NCBI RefSeq assembly: GCF_023016285.1
Contig: NZ_CP095413.1
Coordinates: 1,922,001 to 1,986,000 of the forward strand
Direction of reading: 5' to 3'
From: Muricauda sp. SCSIO 64092
Lineage (GTDB): Bacteria; Bacteroidota; Bacteroidia; Flavobacteriales; Flavobacteriaceae
Length of the DNA: 64,000 nucleotides
This document shows, one piece after another, positions 38,401 to 49,100 of the stretch (its first letter is position 1; each line of letters begins with the position of its first letter). Both the position numbers and the translations under genes were made by a program. The notes under the pieces were generated by a model that saw nothing but the letters and a program-made list of their open reading frames with translations, was not told where the DNA came from and did not search any database.

Positions 38401-41178
38401 ACCCTCTCCGTGACCGATACCAGCAACAATACCAACTCCTGTACCGCAACGGTCACCGTACAGGACAAGTCCGGGCCCACCGCCAGTTGCAAGGACGCCA
38501 CCCTACTGCTCGGCGCCAACGGCACCGCAACCCTTGACGCCGCCGATGTCGACGCCTCCTCCTCCGATAACTGTACCCTGGCCCCCGCCCTGTCGAAGAC
38601 CTCCTTTTCCGAAACGGACCTGGGAACCAACACCGTAACCCTGACCGTCACCGACCCCGGGGGCAACTCCGACTCCTGTACCGCAACGGTCACCGTCCGC
38701 GACACCACCGTTCCCTCTCCCCGTTGCAAGGACACCACCGTACAACTGGGCACAACGGGAAGTGCCACCATCGCCACCTCCGACATCGACGACGGCTCCT
38801 CCGACAACAGCGGGGGGACCGTCACCCTGGCCCTCTCCAAAACGGCCTTCGACTGTTCCAACGTCGGGGACAACACCGTCACCCTCTCCGTGACCGATAC
38901 CAGCAACAATACCAACTCCTGTACCGCAACGGTCACCGTACAGGACAAGTCCGGGCCCACCGCCAGTTGCAAGGACGCCACCCTACTGCTCGGCACCAAC
39001 GGCACCGCAACCCTGGACGCCGCCGATGTCGACGCCTCCTCCTCCGATAACTGTACCCTGGCCCCCGCCCTGTCGAAGACCTCCTTTTCCGAAACGGACC
39101 TGGGAACCAATACCGTAACCCTGACCGTCACCGACCCCGGGGGCAACTCCGATACCTGTACCGCCACCGTGACCGTACAGGACACCACCGTACCCACCCC
39201 CAGCTGCAAGGACACCACCGTACAACTGGGCACAACGGGAAGTGCCACCATCGCCACCTCCGACATTGACGACGGCTCCTCCGACAACAGCGGGGGGAAC
39301 GTCACCCTGGCCCTCTCCAAAACGGCCTTCGACTGTTCCAACGTCGGGGACAACACCGTCACCCTCTCCGTGACCGATGCCAGCAACAATACCAACTCCT
39401 GTACCGCCACCGTGACCGTACAGGACAAGTCCGGGCCCACCGCCAGCTGCAAGGACGCCGCCCTACTGCTCGGCGCCAACGGCACCGCGACCCTCACCAC
39501 CTCCGATGTCGACGACGCCTCCTCCGATAACTGTACCCTGGCCACCGCCCTGTCGAAGACCTCCTTTTCCGAAACGGACCTGGGAACCAACACCGTAACC
39601 CTGACCGTCACCGACCCCGGGGGCAACTCCGACTCCTGTACCGCAACGGTCACCGTCCGCGACACCACCGTTCCCTCTCCCCGTTGCAAGGACACCACCG
39701 TACAACTGGGCACAACGGGAAGTGCCACCATCGCCACCTCCGACATCGACGACGGCTCCTCCGACAACAGCGGGGGGACCGTCACCCTGGCCCTCTCCAA
39801 AACGGCCTTCGACTGTTCCAACGTCGGGGACAACACCGTCACCCTCTCCGTGACCGATACCAGCAACAATAACAGCTCCTGTACCGCAACGGTCACCGTA
39901 CAGGACAAGTCCGGGCCCACCGCCAGCTGCAAGGACGCCGCCCTACTGCTCGGCGCCAACGGCTCCGCAACCCTGGACGCCGCCGATGTCGATGATGGTT
40001 CCGGCGACACCTGTGGGATTGCCTCCCTGGGCCTGTCCCAGACCAGCTTTACGGTCTCGCACTTAGGCACGAACACGGTGACCCTGACGGTGACCGACAA
40101 CAGCGGCAATATGGACACCTGTAAGACCACGGTGACCGTGGTGGACGGCACGGCACCTACCGCCGCTTGTAAGGACATCACCGTACAACTGGATCCGACG
40201 GGCAACGCAACGATTACCACAGCGGACATCGACAATGGATCTTCTGACAACAATAGTGGCACGGTGGCCCTTGCACTGGACAGGACCGGTTTTGGCTGCC
40301 CCAATGTGGGGGACAATACGGTAACCCTTACCGTGACCGACAATGGGGGGAACACGGCCAGCTGTACCGCCACGGTAACGGTCCGGGACATGATTGCACC
40401 CCTGGCCATTGTTACCAACAGTGGACCAATCTGTCACGGATCTGTTCTACAGTTGAATGAGACCAGCGGGTTCGGGACCTCATGGTCATGGACCAGTAAC
40501 GGGAATGCCGTATTCAACAATCCTACCTTACAAAACCCGGAAGTGACCAATATTTCGGACGGGGAGGAGTTCACCGTTATGATTGCCCTGGCCAATGGCT
40601 GTACCGGGATAGGTACCACCATAGCCTTTGTCCTGGAGCTCCCTGTCCTGGAAACGAGGGGCGAACAGGTATTCTGTGCTTTGGACAACCCCACGGTATC
40701 GGATTTGGTGGCCTCCGGTAACGGTACCATACGCTGGTATCCGGATGGGGACGGCATTGCGGAACTGGAAGGTGATGTTCCCCTTGGGGACGGTACCACC
40801 TATTACGGATTGTTGGAGGACGATAATGGATGTACCTCCGATCGGGTCGCAGTCGCGGTAAGCATTACCATGGAAGGCTGTGACGGACTGCCGGACGCGG
40901 ACAGGCTCGGCTTCTCCCCGAACGGTGATGGGATCAACGATACCTTTTCCATATCCTGGTTGAGGAACGATTACCCCAATTATGCCCTGGCGGTCTATGA
41001 CCGTAACGGTTCCCTGGTGTACGAAGGGAACATCGGCACACCGGACTGGGACGGCAGTGCCGGTAATGGCGTTGTCCTGGGGGACGGTAAACTGCCCAAT
41101 GGGGTGTACTACTATACCATAGATTTCGGGGACGGTACCACACCTCCGGTCCAGGGGGTCGTCTATCTGAATCGATAA
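23470..41178 (+). CDS. Giant secreted BspA/HYR-repeat surface protein 1 (5902 aa, type IX secretion)
   Basis: The start at 23470 ([12 protein letters not shown]) aligns with the second giant protein and gives a signal peptide ending LFAQG. Ten modules of 330-480 aa begin at about residues 32, 381, 738, 1218, 1625, 2028, 2434, 2763, 3247 and 3679. Each has F-x-T-T-W-x-T-T, a beta-rich region with [11 protein letters not shown], then DUF285/BspA repeats ([16 protein letters not shown]), and ends in an HYR-like domain. About 4126-5640 is a HYR-like array in eight 160-aa pairs. The C-terminus holds an Ig/PKD-like part and a type B CTD (about 5813 on: [26 protein letters not shown]). It is probably an adhesin or a structural surface or matrix protein. 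DUF285 usually serves binding; the ligand is unknown. Confidence 0.92.
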   Translation: MGTNYFMGFKGSVLFFFMCLWITTRLFAQGEFITTWNTTKIGVSGKNSIKIPATGTYDVDLGNDGTYELLDQTNTITVNVTTYGHTAGEIQVAIRNAASGNGTLERIHFGNSNDKRKLLSVDQWGSSISWSSMAYAFDGCSNMEVKASDIPNLAKVTSMYSMFGLCTSLTGTTTSFSTWNTANVTNMEFMFVAASTFNGDISSWDVAKVTNMKKMFMNASAFDQDLGDWDLGALLNGADMLYNSGLSSENWDATLIGWHSQDFTNTPTIGASGLVYCKAGNERDALTLNITGDSLENTQPTAACGTVELPLDIDGTATLDAARVDSGSKACGSVSLIVSPNSFTTANLGNNTVTLTVTDGNGKTDTCKTTVTVVPYSTTVFVTTWNTTKIGVSSGNSIKIPVTGTYDVDLGHDGTYDLFDQTGTITVDVTKYTNPATGNKYTAGEIQVALRNAASGSGTLERIYFANSNDKRKLLSVDQWGSSISWSSMAYAFDGCSNMEVKASDVPDLAKVTSMYSMFGLCTSLTGTTTSFSTWNTASVTNMGFMFVAASTFNGDIGSWNTAKVTNMKKMFMNASSFDQDLGDWDLGSLTDGTYMFNGSGLSVANWDATLIGWHAQDFTNTPTIGASKLVYCMATAERSTLSLKITGDSAETTQPKAVCQQAVTLQLNPDGTATLDPALVDNESSDTCGNVTLGVSPNSFTTANLGANTVTLTVTDPNGNTNTCQTTVNVGDPYSTFITTWKTTNIGTSDSSNENSIRIPALGAYDVDLGNDGTYELLDKTRPIIVDVTTYGYPAGEIQVALRNAASGKGNLLRIYFPLRGDEHKIYSVDQWGRSISWITMLAAFDGCTNLEVKATDAPNLSKVSTMAEMFHECTSLTGKTGFSNWDVSYVTDMTEMFDGASAFDGDIGSWNVASVADMSRMFIRASAFDKDIGSWNTSNVGSMEGMFSNATAFSQDIGSWNTAKVTKMNGMFRNASAFDQDISSWNTSNVTNMAGMFEGASTFNQDIGSWNTGNATTMWGMFHGASVFNQDIGSWNTSRVKDMERMFANASAFDQNLGDWDLGQLTKGANMLNSSGLSQDNWDNTLIGWHARRFTNTVTIGATELVYCTAGTQRTALNAGSFKVSGDRAETNKPTAQCKTATLRLGADGTATLNASRLDGGSNDACGIASLSTSPSSFTASDLGANTVTLTVTDLNDNTDNCETTVTVENTPTNLFVTTWDTTKPGTSNGNSITIPATGRYDVDLGNDGSYELLDQTGTITVNVTTRGYTAGQIQVALRNATSEAGTLDRIYFNNGGDRQKLLSVGQWGSSVSWSNMAGAFYGCTNLKIEASDAPDLSGVTDMGNMFRGCASLTGATGLSNWNTAKVTSMRYMFSRASAFNGDIGSWNVAEVTNMEGMFSWASSFNVDIGSWDTSKVTKMNSMFETASAFNQDISFNEGTGSWNTGSVTNMNSMFNSAVAFDQDLGNWDLGALGSGIGMFANSGLSLDNWDATLIGWHSQGFNNNVTIGAHLLAYCTAYTQRAELINNGVNIIGDSLENIQPTAVCQQAVTLKLGDGGIATLDPALVDGGSEACGISLSVSRGSFTASDLGANTVTLTVTDPNGNTDNCETTVTIADDPTSAFITTWDTTKSGVSNSNSIRIPAKGTFDVDVGNDGSYELLNQSGSSFNHITINVTNHGYTAGEIQLAFRNAASGTLDKISFFGGDKQKLLSVDQWGSSISWSTMENAFEGCTNLDVKASDAPNLSKVTDLGKMFYGCTSLKGNTSFSNWNTAGVTDMSHMFSGASIFNGDISSWNVTKVSDMERVFLGATAFDQDIGSWDTSSVTRMDGMFNRATAFNQDIGSWNTSNVTKMGELFWNASAFDQDLGDWDLGQLINGSLSGKRMFYGSGLSVANWDATLIGWHGQDFTNTPTINASGLVYCKAGTQRAALSLKITGDSAETNPPIAQCKAAILRLDANGEATLTAALVDNDSSDSCGSVSLSVSKSSFTTTDLGANTVTLTVKDVNENENTCQARVTVEDPTSVFVTTWDTTNPGISDGNSIRIPATGTYDVDLGNDGTYELLGQSNTITVNVTTYGYQAGEIQLALRNAASGAGALSRINFDYAGDRQKLLSVDQWGSSISWSTMETAFYGCDSMDVLATDTPDLSNVTSISLMFYGCTSLKGTTSFSAWNTASVTHMNWVFVTATAFNQDIGSWNTSIVTDMAFMFDGATAFNQDIGSWDTSNVTHMGHMFYGATAFDQDIGSWDTSSVADMSYMFNEATAFDQDMGDWDLGQLTDGFGMLSDSGLSGENWDATLIGWYKQNFTNTPTIGATGLVYCKAASERQWLIRNSLNITGDTKNSTLPKVRCQQMVILQLDANGTATLDPSFVDNGSSSTCGVKTLGLSQNNFTTSDLGLNNIQLIVIDNTAPSSKIASCSTIVQVVDLPITPFITTWDTTNSGSSNGNSITIPATGTYDVDLGNDGTYELLNQTETTTIDVTAYGYTAGEIQLALSNAASGSGTLDGIRFNNTGDRQKLLSVDQWGDSISWSTMEGAFYGCTNLDVLATDSPDLSKVADMGWMFSGCTALKGTTTNNFYSWNTSGVTDMASMFASASAFDRNLGEWDLGGLTSGGGADMLDNSGLSIANWDATIIGWHRKDFANTVTIGADGLKYCKAFAERTELNTGSFKVADDDLSDAQPTAVCKQEMTLRLDTNGTATLTTDLVDSGSDACGNVSLSLSQSSFTTTHIGTRAVTLTVTASNNTATCTTMLTVEDPTSVFVTTWDTTKSGSSNGNSITIPATGTYDVDLGNDGTYDLLDQTGETEINVTNTNYKDPDGNNYTAGEIQVALRNAASGSGNLTGIRFALNQTDDKLKLLSVDQWGSSISWSTMEEAFLQCSNLDVLASDVPDLSNVTNMSWMFAECTSLKGTATNNFSGWNTGNVTDMEGMFSGASTFNRDIGSWDTSSVTNMKNMFSDASAFNTDIGSWNVSSVTYMDFMFRNASAFDQDIGSWDTGSVSSMWGMFYGATVFDQDIGLWNTVSVTRMDGMFYEAINFDQDISSWNTESVINMRYMFHSASTFNQDIGSWNTSEVTDMGNMFYEASAFDWNLGDWDMAKVANGTDMLNNSGLSMENWDNTLIGWHSQNFTNTATIGASGLVYCKAGNERAALTLNIVGDSTETNSPTAQCKTAVTLPLGVDLTPDLVDNGSYDACGPVSLSVSQTSFTIEDVNAGTVVTLTVTDPNGNTDTCEATVTVVEDTKNVFVTTWDTTESGTSNSNSITIPVTGTYDVDVGNDGTYDLFDQTGTITVNVTSYTNPTTGNNYTAGEIQVGLRDAGSGTGDLTRINFPLYHMSDTQKLLSVDQWGSFISWSTMRDAFVNCTNLQVKATDAPNLSKVTNMSQMFTACKALTGTGFDTWNTSNVTHMGAMFWQASAFNGDISSWDVSSVTIMGTMFKSATAFNVDISLWNTSSVIVMGSMFSNAKAFDQDLGSWNTGNVIDMSAMFSGASAFNQDIGSWNTSSVTDMGNMFSGASAFNQDLEDWYMGRVTDGIGMLDNSGLSVANWDATLIGWHKHSFTNTVTIGASRLVYCTATAERAAMTTFTFSGDSGETTKPIPQCKAATLRLDPTGNAALDASLVDNGSSDACGDVTPSVSRSSFTTSNIGSNTVTLTVTDPNGNSDTCTATVIVEDPESVFVTTWDTTKSGTSESSSIRIPATGTYDVDLGNDGSYDLFDQTGTTTINVTTYGHTAGEIEVALRNAASGNGYLTRIWFNNTGDKDKILSVDQWGSAISWSTMEGAFYGCTNLQVLATDAPDLSNVTNMSQMFQRATTFNGDISSWNTSQVNSMSYMFTATVAFNRDISSWDTSSVTTMEGMFSGANIFDQNIGGWNVNNVENMSSMLYDTETFNQDIGSWDVGSVTDMSYMFAFTNTFNGDIGSWNTSRVTDMAGMFRDASAFNTDIGSWDTSSVTNMWGMFLRLSVFDQDIGSWDTSKVTNMRHMFNGASAFDQDIGSWNISGVTDMWGMFQDATAFDQDIGSWNVSNVTRMKEMFKSASSFDQDLGEWDLGALTDGANMLDGSGLSVDNWDATLIGWHERKLTNTVPVTIGASGLVYCRAAIQRAAMATTFSFIGDSKATTQPTASCKSSTIQLQLDSTGSAMLTTDAVDDGSDGCGISLSLSKTAFDCSNIGDNTVTLSVTDTSSNTSSCTATVTVQDKSGPTASCKDAALLLGANGTATLDAADVNDSSSDNCTLAPALSKTSFSATDLGTNTVTLTVTDPGSNSDSCTATVTVRDTTVPSLSCKDTTVQLGTTGSATIATSDIDDGSSDNSGETVTLALSKTSFDCSNVGDNTITLTVTDTSSNTNSCTATVTVQDKSGPTASCKDATVQLGTNGSATLAASDVDNGSSDNCTLALALSKTSFSATDLGTNTVTLTITDPGSNSDTCTATVTVQDTTVPTPSCKDTTVQLGTTGSATIAATDIDDGSSDNSGGTVTLALSKTSFDCSNVGDNTITLTVTDTSSNTNSCTATVTVQDKSGPTPSCKDATVQLGTNGSATLAASDVDNGSSDNCTLALALSKTSFSETDLGTNTVTLTITDPGGNSDTCTATVTVQDTTVPSPSCKDTTVQLGTTGSATIATSDIDDGSSDNSGGNVTLALSKTSFDCSNVGDNTVTLTVTDTSSNTNSCTATVTVQDKSGPTASCKDAALLLGANGTATLDAADINDASSDNCTLATALSKTSFSETDLGTNTVTLTVTDPGGNSDSCTATVTVRDTTVPSPRCKDTTVQLGTTGSATIATSDIDDGSSDNSGGTVTLALSKTSFDCSNVGDNTITLTVTDTSSNTNSCTATVTVQDKSGPTASCKDATLLLGTNGTATLDAADVDDASSDNCTLATALSKTSFSETDLGTKTVTLTVTDPGGNSDSCTATVTVRDTTVPSPRCKNTTVQLDATGTATIATSDIDDGSSDNSGGNVTLALSKTAFDCSNVGDNTVTLSVTDTSNNTNSCTATVTVQDKSGPTASCKDATLLLGANGTATLDAADVDASSSDNCTLAPALSKTSFSETDLGTNTVTLTVTDPGGNSDSCTATVTVRDTTVPSPRCKDTTVQLGTTGSATIATSDIDDGSSDNSGGTVTLALSKTAFDCSNVGDNTVTLSVTDTSNNTNSCTATVTVQDKSGPTASCKDATLLLGTNGTATLDAADVDASSSDNCTLAPALSKTSFSETDLGTNTVTLTVTDPGGNSDTCTATVTVQDTTVPTPSCKDTTVQLGTTGSATIATSDIDDGSSDNSGGNVTLALSKTAFDCSNVGDNTVTLSVTDASNNTNSCTATVTVQDKSGPTASCKDAALLLGANGTATLTTSDVDDASSDNCTLATALSKTSFSETDLGTNTVTLTVTDPGGNSDSCTATVTVRDTTVPSPRCKDTTVQLGTTGSATIATSDIDDGSSDNSGGTVTLALSKTAFDCSNVGDNTVTLSVTDTSNNNSSCTATVTVQDKSGPTASCKDAALLLGANGSATLDAADVDDGSGDTCGIASLGLSQTSFTVSHLGTNTVTLTVTDNSGNMDTCKTTVTVVDGTAPTAACKDITVQLDPTGNATITTADIDNGSSDNNSGTVALALDRTGFGCPNVGDNTVTLTVTDNGGNTASCTATVTVRDMIAPLAIVTNSGPICHGSVLQLNETSGFGTSWSWTSNGNAVFNNPTLQNPEVTNISDGEEFTVMIALANGCTGIGTTIAFVLELPVLETRGEQVFCALDNPTVSDLVASGNGTIRWYPDGDGIAELEGDVPLGDGTTYYGLLEDDNGCTSDRVAVAVSITMEGCDGLPDADRLGFSPNGDGINDTFSISWLRNDYPNYALAVYDRNGSLVYEGNIGTPDWDGSAGNGVVLGDGKLPNGVYYYTIDFGDGTTPPVQGVVYLNR
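36061..39900 (+). repeat. Tandem array of eight 480-bp units in giant gene 1
   Basis: The marker CAGGACAAGTCCGGGCCCAC starts at 36061 and recurs every 480 bases through 39901, giving eight exact-length units with no indels. Each unit encodes two HYR-like domains of about 80 aa: type A (DNCTL loop) and type B (FDCSNVG loop). Units differ at scattered positions and share block variants (for example AALLLGANG versus ATVQLGTNG) with non-adjacent units, which is typical of gene conversion. The array is markedly GC-richer than flanking DNA. Confidence 0.9.
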
Positions 41179-41757
41179 AAAGCGATACATGTACCAAAAA
41201 GAAAGTTAAAATATAGGGACACTGCTTTAAGCATTGGCATCCTTATGCTTTTTCGCAGACCATTCATGGGGCCGGCAAGGACTCCAATACATCTGGCACC
41301 TGTAATTGCCACCTGACCATTGGAGGGATGGTCTGCACAATACGATACTGCACTACAAAGATTCAGCGGGTGGACGTTTTGGGCTCCACCCGCATCCTCA
41401 ATGTCTTTGAAAAATTGTGATTGAACGAGTGAGAGCGGGGCCTCATTGGGCGCAACGGTCTCGTTGGAAATGGCCGTTTAGACAAGGGTTTTAGTGCTCC
41501 ATTTCACCCACGTCTGGAAATTGCAAAAGTTCAAATAGTGGTCGGATTGTTTATCACAGAGCCCAAATGTGGCAAGTCACACAAAACCTTCCTTGAGTGG
41601 AAACGTACACGTTTATCGATTGTACTTATTTCCAGTCCAATTAAACAGTGATGGAAATTTGGGGATTTGAGATCTCAATCTCATACTCCAGCTCCGTTCA
41701 ATAAATTAAGTCCATCCTTAAATGAGGGGCTATCTATGATTTGGGAGGCGGGTAATA
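41179..41757. other. 579-bp gene-free stretch after giant gene 1
   Basis: I see no gene here. A weak hairpin with a following T-run (AAGCAT...ATGCTTTTT, about 41230-41253) may end the giant transcript. A stronger hairpin without T-run, GCGGGTGG...CCACCCGC, lies at about 41368-41395. The last 18 bases (from TTTGGGA at 41740) already belong to the leader of giant gene 2, cut by the IS. Confidence 0.45.
41232..41254 (+). terminator. Weak candidate terminator of giant gene 1
   Basis: AAGCAT/ATGCTT (6 bp) with a ten-base loop is followed by TTTT, 54 bases after the stop. The stem is short, so this is a low-confidence assignment. Confidence 0.35.
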
Positions 41758-41765
41758 TAGATAAA

Positions 41766-42257
41766 TCAAAATAATTTTTCACAAAAAAATAGTTCATCGG
41801 GCGTATATCCAAATTTGCGCCTTATACTTTTGGCCTGTGCCCACTTTTTCTCTATTGGGTTCAGATCTGGACTGTAAGGAGGAAGGAATTCCAGGGTGCA
41901 ACCTTTTTGTTCGATGGCATCCTGTGCACCTTTTCGTTTATGGAACGTTGCATTGTCAAGTACAATAACTGCATTCTGCGGCACATTGGGCAGTAATTCT
42001 TGTGTGGGCCAGGCATAAAAGACATCCAAATTGATGTAAGTATCAAATAAGCAGGCATTGAAAAACTTAAAATCGGTTATCGCCCCAATGGCATTTACAC
42101 GTCCCCTGGCATGCCAATCCTTTTTGGCGTAGCACCTCTGTCCTTTTGGGCCATAACCATGGTCCCTTGGTCCGTCCATGGCAAAACCGCTCCCATCAAC
42201 ATAGACCATTGGGCGTTTATCGATAAACCCGTAACGGAACACCTCCAGTTGAAACAC
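41766..42257 (-). CDS. IS630 transposase, catalytic part (orfB)
   Basis: This frame gives the DDE domain of an IS630-type transposase. The first Asp is in MVYVDGSGF, the second in VIVLDNATFHK, and the Glu in PYSPDLNPIEKKW. It lacks its own good start; the printed start (MFQLEVF) lies inside the protein. It is joined to orfA only by a frame change at an A8 tract (42298-42305 region), after which the family motif KKTLFHPRAD reads through. Whether this is programmed slippage or a mutation cannot be told from one copy. Confidence 0.9.
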   Translation of the reverse strand: MFQLEVFRYGFIDKRPMVYVDGSGFAMDGPRDHGYGPKGQRCYAKKDWHARGRVNAIGAITDFKFFNACLFDTYINLDVFYAWPTQELLPNVPQNAVIVLDNATFHKRKGAQDAIEQKGCTLEFLPPYSPDLNPIEKKWAQAKSIRRKFGYTPDELFFCEKLF

Positions 42258-42597
42258 TGACCGCGACAGCCGGTCCGCCCTGGGATGGAACAGCGTTTTT
42301 TTTATAACCGATTTTTAAACGTCTTAGTGCATAGAAGATTGCGCTTTGGCCGACCCCAAACTTTCTTGCCCGTTCATATTGATATAAGTCCGGATTATCC
42401 TTAACATCTTTTGCCAAGGCTTTCATATCGACCTTTGTTGCCGGCTTATTGCGCTTTGTCTTGGGATCCATACGCTCTTTCCATCTGAAAAGTGTTCGTA
42501 TGGGGATACCGAACCTTTCACTTGTCTGCTCAAAAGTAAGGCCTTCTTTTTGCTTTACCCTGAATACTTGCTGTCTGAAATCCAATGGATATGCCAT
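42217..42597 (-). CDS. IS630 transposase, N-terminal HTH part (orfA)
   Basis: This frame starts MAYPLDFRQQVFRVKQKEG at 42597 and encodes the winged HTH region (SERFGIPIRTLFRWKERMDP; later YALRRLKIGYKK). Its real domain ends at the A8 tract at about residue 99; the 27 residues after it are out of frame relative to the family. A one-base change in the A-run (+1 or -2) joins it to orfB as one protein of about 280 aa. orfB overlaps it by 41 bases. Confidence 0.88.
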   Translation of the reverse strand: MAYPLDFRQQVFRVKQKEGLTFEQTSERFGIPIRTLFRWKERMDPKTKRNKPATKVDMKALAKDVKDNPDLYQYERARKFGVGQSAIFYALRRLKIGYKKNAVPSQGGPAVAVSVSTGGVPLRVYR

Positions 42598-42644
42598 GCA
42601 ACATGGTTACAAAAATAATATGACAAATTATAATGATTTAACTA

Positions 42645-43164
42645 TACGACCTTTAAGGGCATTTCAATACAAATCCGATCCCAGCCCGAGATTGGGCAAA
42701 GAACCATCGGCGTGAAGCATCGGCACCCAATCAAACCGGGGACAAGGTACGGGACAGTATTCCCTGTCAGGCCCTGTTCCCGGATACAACTTTCGGATAA
42801 ATTAGATAAGATCCTTTACTTATCCCTAAATAGCTACAGTTGTTGCGTCAAAAAGCAATTTTGTTACGGTAGCGATAAATTTTTAATAATAAATGGATCC
42901 CTATCATCTCCCTTCGCGCACCGCCAATTGGAATAAAGGCACCTTTCATAGATATGGCTTACGAATAAATTAAAATGGATCCCTCCACTTGTTACAAAAT
43001 AAATACACTTATTATGTTAAAGCAACGAATGTTACATTTCAAAAACATCTATTACAGTTAGTGTTAAATTGCGGGGATCTAAAGCATTTACTCACAATTA
43101 TTGTAATATCAACCCAATACTGTAGGTGGTGACTTCATAACAAATTACCTTAATACGTACGCAT
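42645..43164 (+). promoter_or_regulatory. Leader of the second giant gene (L2), downstream of the IS
   Basis: L2 aligns along its length with L1 (22935-23469): CATTTCAATACAAATCCGAT, ACAACTTTCGGATAAATTA, AAGCAATTTTGTTAC, TTAGTGTTAAATT. It also has two internal halves, GGATAAATTAGATAAGATCC (about 42796) and GAATAAATTAAAATGGATCC (about 42964). The remaining 18 bases of L2 are on the far side of the IS (41740-41757). The gene-proximal part is intact, so the promoter may survive the insertion. Confidence 0.6.
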
Positions 43165-46100
43165 ATGGGAACAAATTACCTTATGGGCTTGAGGGGGGCC
43201 ATGCTAACACTTTTCACCTGCCTGCTGACCACCACGGGCTTGTTGGCTCAGGCCGAGTTCATCACCACTTGGAAAACAGACAATCCCGGGACGACAAACA
43301 GCAGTTCCATCCGTATCCCCGCCACGGGGACCTACGATGTGGACCTGGGCAATGACGGCAGCTACGAACTAACGAACCAAAGCGGGACCATCGAGATCGA
43401 TATCACCGCCCATAACCATACCGCCGGGGAAATACAGGTGGCCCTTCGCAATGCCGGTGGGGGATTGACCCGGATACATTTCAACCTTGAGGGCGACAGA
43501 CAGAAGCTGCTCTCAGTGGACCAATGGGGCAGCAGTATCGCCTGGAGCACAATGGAAACCGCATTTCAAGGCTGTACCAATCTGGACGTTAAAGCGACGG
43601 ACGCCCCCAACCTGAGCAAGGTGACCGATATGAGAAATATGTTTCATAGATGTACGTCACTTAAGGGAAATGCGAGCTTTTCTACCTGGAATACAAGCAA
43701 TGTGACCAATATGTGGTCAATGTTTCTTATCGCGCCCAGCTTTAACGCGCCCATCGGTTCCTGGGATACAAGCAATGTGATTTTTATGCAAAGCATGTTC
43801 AATGGTGCAGCCGCCTTTAACGGGGACATCAGTTCCTGGAACACAAGCAAAGTGACCAGAATGGGTTATATGTTTGACGGTGCCAAGGCCTTTAACCAGA
43901 ATATCGGTTCCTGGGACACAAGCCAGGTGGTCCATATGGATTTCATGTTTTGGACTGCATACGCCTTTGACCAAAATTTGGGCGCATGGGACCTGGGAAA
44001 GTTGACCAGTGGTCTTTACATGTTCAGCAATAGTGGGCTTTCCATGGCCAATTGGGACGCCACACTCATCGGTTGGCACAATCAGGGCCTTACCAACAGT
44101 GTTACCATCGGTGCCCAAGGAAGGGTCTACTGCAAGGCTTATGCCGAGCGTGCCGAGTTGATACGTAAAGGCCTCAACATTACTGGTGACCGCGCAGAAA
44201 CCACCAGGCCTACGGCGCAATGCAAGCCGGCGATACTCATACTGAGTACCGAAGGTACAGCTACCTTAACGTCCGCCCTTGTGGACAACGGTTCCAGCGA
44301 TGCCTGTGGGGACGTCTCGTTGAGCGTTTCCCAAAGCAGCTTTACGGCCGCCGACCTTGGGGATAACACGGTAACCCTAACAGTGACCGATCCCAATGGG
44401 AATACGCAGACCTGTCAGGCCTCGGTCACTGTGGTTGACCATGCATCAGGAAGATTTGTCACCACCTGGGACACGAACCAACGAGGTTGGTCCAACAGCA
44501 ACTCCATCACCATTCCCATTCCCAACACGGATATCTATGATGTGGACCTGGGCAATGATGGCAGCTATGAACTAACGGACCAGACCGGGACCATCGAGAT
44601 TGATATCACCGCCCATAACCATACGGCCGGGGAGATACAGGTGGCCCTTCGTAGTGCTGTGTCCGGTAAGGGGAGTCTGACCAGGATACACTTCAACAAT
44701 AAGGAGGACAGGCGGAAATTGAGCTCCGTGGACCAATGGGGCAGCGGCATCCGTTGGAGCACCATGGAGAATGCATTTTTCGGCTGTACCAATCTGGATA
44801 TACTGGCAACCGATGCCCCCGACCTAAGCAATGTGACCAATATGGCCTTTATGTTTAGCGGGTGCGCGAACCTCAAGGGAGGGACGGCCTTCTCCATTTG
44901 GAACACGGCCAACGTGACCAATATGAGAAATATGTTCAGCGGTGCGAGTGCCTTTAACCAGGAAATTGGTTCCTGGAACACCAGCAATGTCACCGATATG
45001 ATCGGCATGCTTTTGGGCACAACCGCCTTTGACCAGAATCTGGGTACATGGAACATGGGAAAGTTGACCAATGGTATCGCCATGCTCAACAAAAGTGGGC
45101 TCTCCGTGGAGAACTGGGACAACACGTTGATCGGTTGGCATGGCCAGAACTTAACCAACACCCCCACCATTAACGCTTTGGAGCTAACCTACTGCAACGC
45201 TTATGCTGAGCGTGACGCACTGACCTTCAACATTTCCGGCGATAACCTGTCAGATGCCAATCCGGAGGCGGCATGCAAGGAAGCGGTGACGCTCCGATTG
45301 GGATCCAACGGTACGGCCACCCTGGACCCCACTCTTGTGGACGACGGTAGCGTGGGTTGTGCAGACATCTCGCTAAGCTTGTCCAAAAGCAACTTTACGA
45401 CCACCGATATTGACACGAAAACGGTGATCTTAACGGTGACCGATTCCAATAGCAAAACGGCGACCTGCACGACCAAGCTCACCGTGGAGGACCCCACAAG
45501 CGTATTTGTGACCACTTGGGACACCACCAAATCCGGCTCCTCCAACGGGAACTCCATCACCATTCCGGTCACGGGAACCTACGATGTGGATTTGGGCAAT
45601 GATGGCAGCTATGAACTAACGGACCAGACCGGGACCATCGAGATTGATATCACCGCCCATAACCATACCGCTGGGGAAATACAGGTGGCCCTTCGCAATG
45701 CCATTTCCGGAAATGGGACCCTGAGCAGGATACATTTTCCTTTTGGTCAGACCGACGACAGGCAGAAGCTGCTCTCCGTGGACCAATGGGGCAGTAGCAT
45801 CTTGTGGAGCACTATGCAGAATGCCTTCCATGGCTGTACCAATATGGACGTTTTGGCAACCGATGTTCCCGACCTAAGCAATGTGACCAATATGGGCCTG
45901 ATGTTTTTCAGGTGCACCGCGCTCAAGGGAACGGCAACCAACAATTTTTCCGGTTGGAACACCAGCGGCGTAACCAACATGGCCTTCCTGTTCGCAAGCG
46001 CAAGTGCCTTTGATCAGAACCTGGATTCGTGGAATGTGGCCATGGTGACCACCATGGAACAGATGTTTTCCGGGACAAGTGCCTTTGACCAGGATTTGGA

Positions 46101-49100
46101 TTCCTGGAACACGGGCAAGGTGGCCGATATGTCCAATATGTTTTACAATGCAAGTGCGTTTAATGGGGACATCGGCTCCTGGGACACCGGCAACGTGAAC
46201 GATATGAGTTGGATGTTCTCTGGCGCAAGTACTTTTGACCGCAACATCGGTTCCTGGAATACGGCCAAGGTGAGCGATATGGAATCCATGTTCGCTGGTG
46301 CAAGCGCCTTTGACCGGAACCTGGGGAATTGGTACATGGGGAAAGTGAGCGATGGTATCGGTATGCTCAATAACAGTGGGCTCTCGGTGGCCAACTGGGA
46401 CGCCACGTTAATTGGTTGGCACGGCCAGAACTTTACCAACACGCCTATCATCGGTGCCACTGGCCTGGCCTATTGCAAGGCCCATACCGAGCGTGCCGCG
46501 TTGACCCTAAAAATTACCGGCGACAGCAAGGCAACGACCCAGACGACGGCCGCGTGCAAACAACAAGCGGTGGAGCTCGAACTGGGTACTGATGGTAAGG
46601 CCACCCTAGCCATCGAAGATGTAGATGATGGCAGTGATGGTTGTGGAATCTCCCTTGGCCTTTCCCAGAGTACCTTTGCGGCCGAGAACCTCGGGGACAA
46701 CACGGTGACACTGACGGTAACGGACCCCAACAGCAACTCGGACAGCTGTACCGCCACCGTGACCGTACAGGACAGCACCAAACCCACCCCAAGTTGCAAG
46801 GGCACCACCGTACAACTGGACGCATCGGGAAGCGCAACGATCGCCACCTCAAACATCGACAACGGTTCCTCCGACAACAGTGGCGGGACCGTAACCCTTG
46901 CACTCTCCAAAACAAGCTTCGACTGTTCCAACGTCGGAACAAACACGGTGACCCTGACCGTAACGGACCCCAGCAGCAACTCGGACAGCTGTACCGCCAC
47001 CGTGACCGTACAGGACAAGGCCCTGCCCACAACCAGTTGCAAGGACGCGACCGTACAGCTAGGCACGACCGGATCGGCGACCCTCGCAGCCTCCGATCTC
47101 GACAACGGTTCCTCCGACAACTGTACCCTCGCCATGGCCCTCTCAAAGACCGCCTTTTCCGCAACGGACCTGGGGACCAACTCCGTCACCCTGACCGTCA
47201 CCGACCCAGGGGGCAACTCCGGTACCTGTACCGCCACCGTGACCGTACAGGACAGCACCAAACCCACCCCAAGTTGCAAGGGCACCACCGTACAACTGGA
47301 CGCATCGGGAAGCGCAACGATCGCCACCTCAAACATCGACAACGGTTCCTCCGACAACAGTGGCGGGACCGTAACCCTTGCACTCTCCAAAACAAGCTTC
47401 GACTGTTCCAACGTCGGAACAAACACGGTGACCCTGACCGTAACGGACCCCAGCAGCAACTCGGACAGCTGTACCGCCACCGTGACCGTACAGGACAAGG
47501 CCCTGCCCACAACCAGTTGCAAGGACGCGACCGTACAGCTAGGCACGACCGGATCGGCGACCCTCGCAGCCTCCGATCTCGACAACGGTTCCTCCGACAA
47601 CTGTACCCTCGCCATGGCCCTCTCAAAGACCGCCTTTTCCGCAACGGACCTGGGGACCAACTCCGTCACCCTGACCGTCACCGACCCAGGGGGCAACTCC
47701 GGTACCTGTACCGCCACCGTGACCGTACAGGACAGCACCAAACCCACCCCCAGTTGCAAGGGCACCACCGTACAACTGGACGCATCGGGAAGCGCAACGA
47801 TCGCCACCTCAAACATCGACAACGGTTCCTCCGACAACAGTGGCGGGACCGTAACCCTTGCACTCTCCAAAACAAGCTTCGACTGTTCCAACGTCGGAAC
47901 AAACACGGTGACACTGACCGTAACGGACCCCAGCAGCAACTCGGACAGCTGTACCGCCACCGTGACCGTACAGGACAAGGCCGTGCCCACAACCAGTTGC
48001 AAGGACGCGACCGTACAGCTAGGCACGACCGGATCGGCGACCCTCGCAGCCTCCGATCTCGACAACGGTTCCTCCGACAACTGTACCCTCGCCATGGCCC
48101 TCTCAAAGACCGCCTTTTCCGCAACGGACCTGGGGACCAACTCCGTCACCCTGACCGTCACCGACCCAGGGGGCAACTCCGGTACCTGTACCGCCACCGT
48201 GACCGTACAGGACAAAACGGCCCCCACTCCAAGCTGCCAGGACACTACCGTACAACTGGACGCATCGGGAAGCGCAACGATCGCCACCTCAAACATCGAC
48301 AACGGTTCCTCCGACAACAGCGGCGGGACCGTAACCCTTGCACTCTCCAAAACAAGCTTCGACTGTTCCAACGTGGGGACAAACACGGTGACACTGACCG
48401 TCACCGACCCAGGGGGCAACTCGGACAGCTGTACCGCCACCGTGACCGTACAGGACAAGGCCCTGCCCACAACCAGTTGCAAGGACGCGACCGTACAGCT
48501 AGGCACGACCGGATCGGCGACCCTCGCAGCCTCCGATCTCGACAACGGTTCCTCCGACAACTGTACCCTCGCCATGGCCCTCTCAAAGACCGCCTTTTCC
48601 GCAACGGACCTGGGGACCAACTCCGTCACCCTGACCGTCACCGACCCAGGGGGCAACTCCGGTACCTGTACCGCCACCGTGACCGTACAGGACAAGACCG
48701 CCCCCACCCCAAGTTGCAAGGGCACCACCGTACAACTGGACGCATCGGGAAGCGCAACGATCGCCACCTCAAACATCGACAACGGTTCCTCCGACAACAG
48801 TGGCGGGACCGTAACCCTTGCACTCTCCAAAACAAGCTTCGACTGTTCCAACGTCGGAACAAACACGGTGACACTGACCGTAACGGACCCCAGCAGCAAC
48901 TCGGACAGCTGTACCGCCACCGTGACCGTACAGGACAAGGCCCTGCCCACAACCAGTTGCAAGGACGCGACCGTACAGCTAGGCACGACCGGATCGGCGA
49001 CCCTCGCAGCCTCCGATCTCGACAACGGTTCCTCCGACAACTGTACCCTCGCCATGGCCCTCTCAAAGACCGCCTTTTCCGCAACGGACCTGGGGACCAA

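Larger units (their letters stand above)
41758..42644 (-). mobile_element. IS630-family insertion sequence (887 bp)
   Basis: The ends are TAGATAAATCA...TGATTTAACTA: imperfect inverted repeats continuing as ATAATTT-TCA on both sides. TA duplications flank the element (41756-41757, 42645-42646), as expected for IS630/Tc1. It carries one transposase in two overlapping frames. Removing the IS and one TA gives sequence aligning without gaps to the leader of giant gene 1, proving insertion into the second leader. Confidence 0.9.

Noticed and set aside
35865..40418. A 1517-codon open frame on the minus strand inside giant gene 1
   Set aside because: It is antisense to the HYR array. The 480-bp repeat, a multiple of three, and a GC-rich, stop-poor composition keep several frames open at once. 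The translation is a monotonous V/S/L-rich repeat with no fold.
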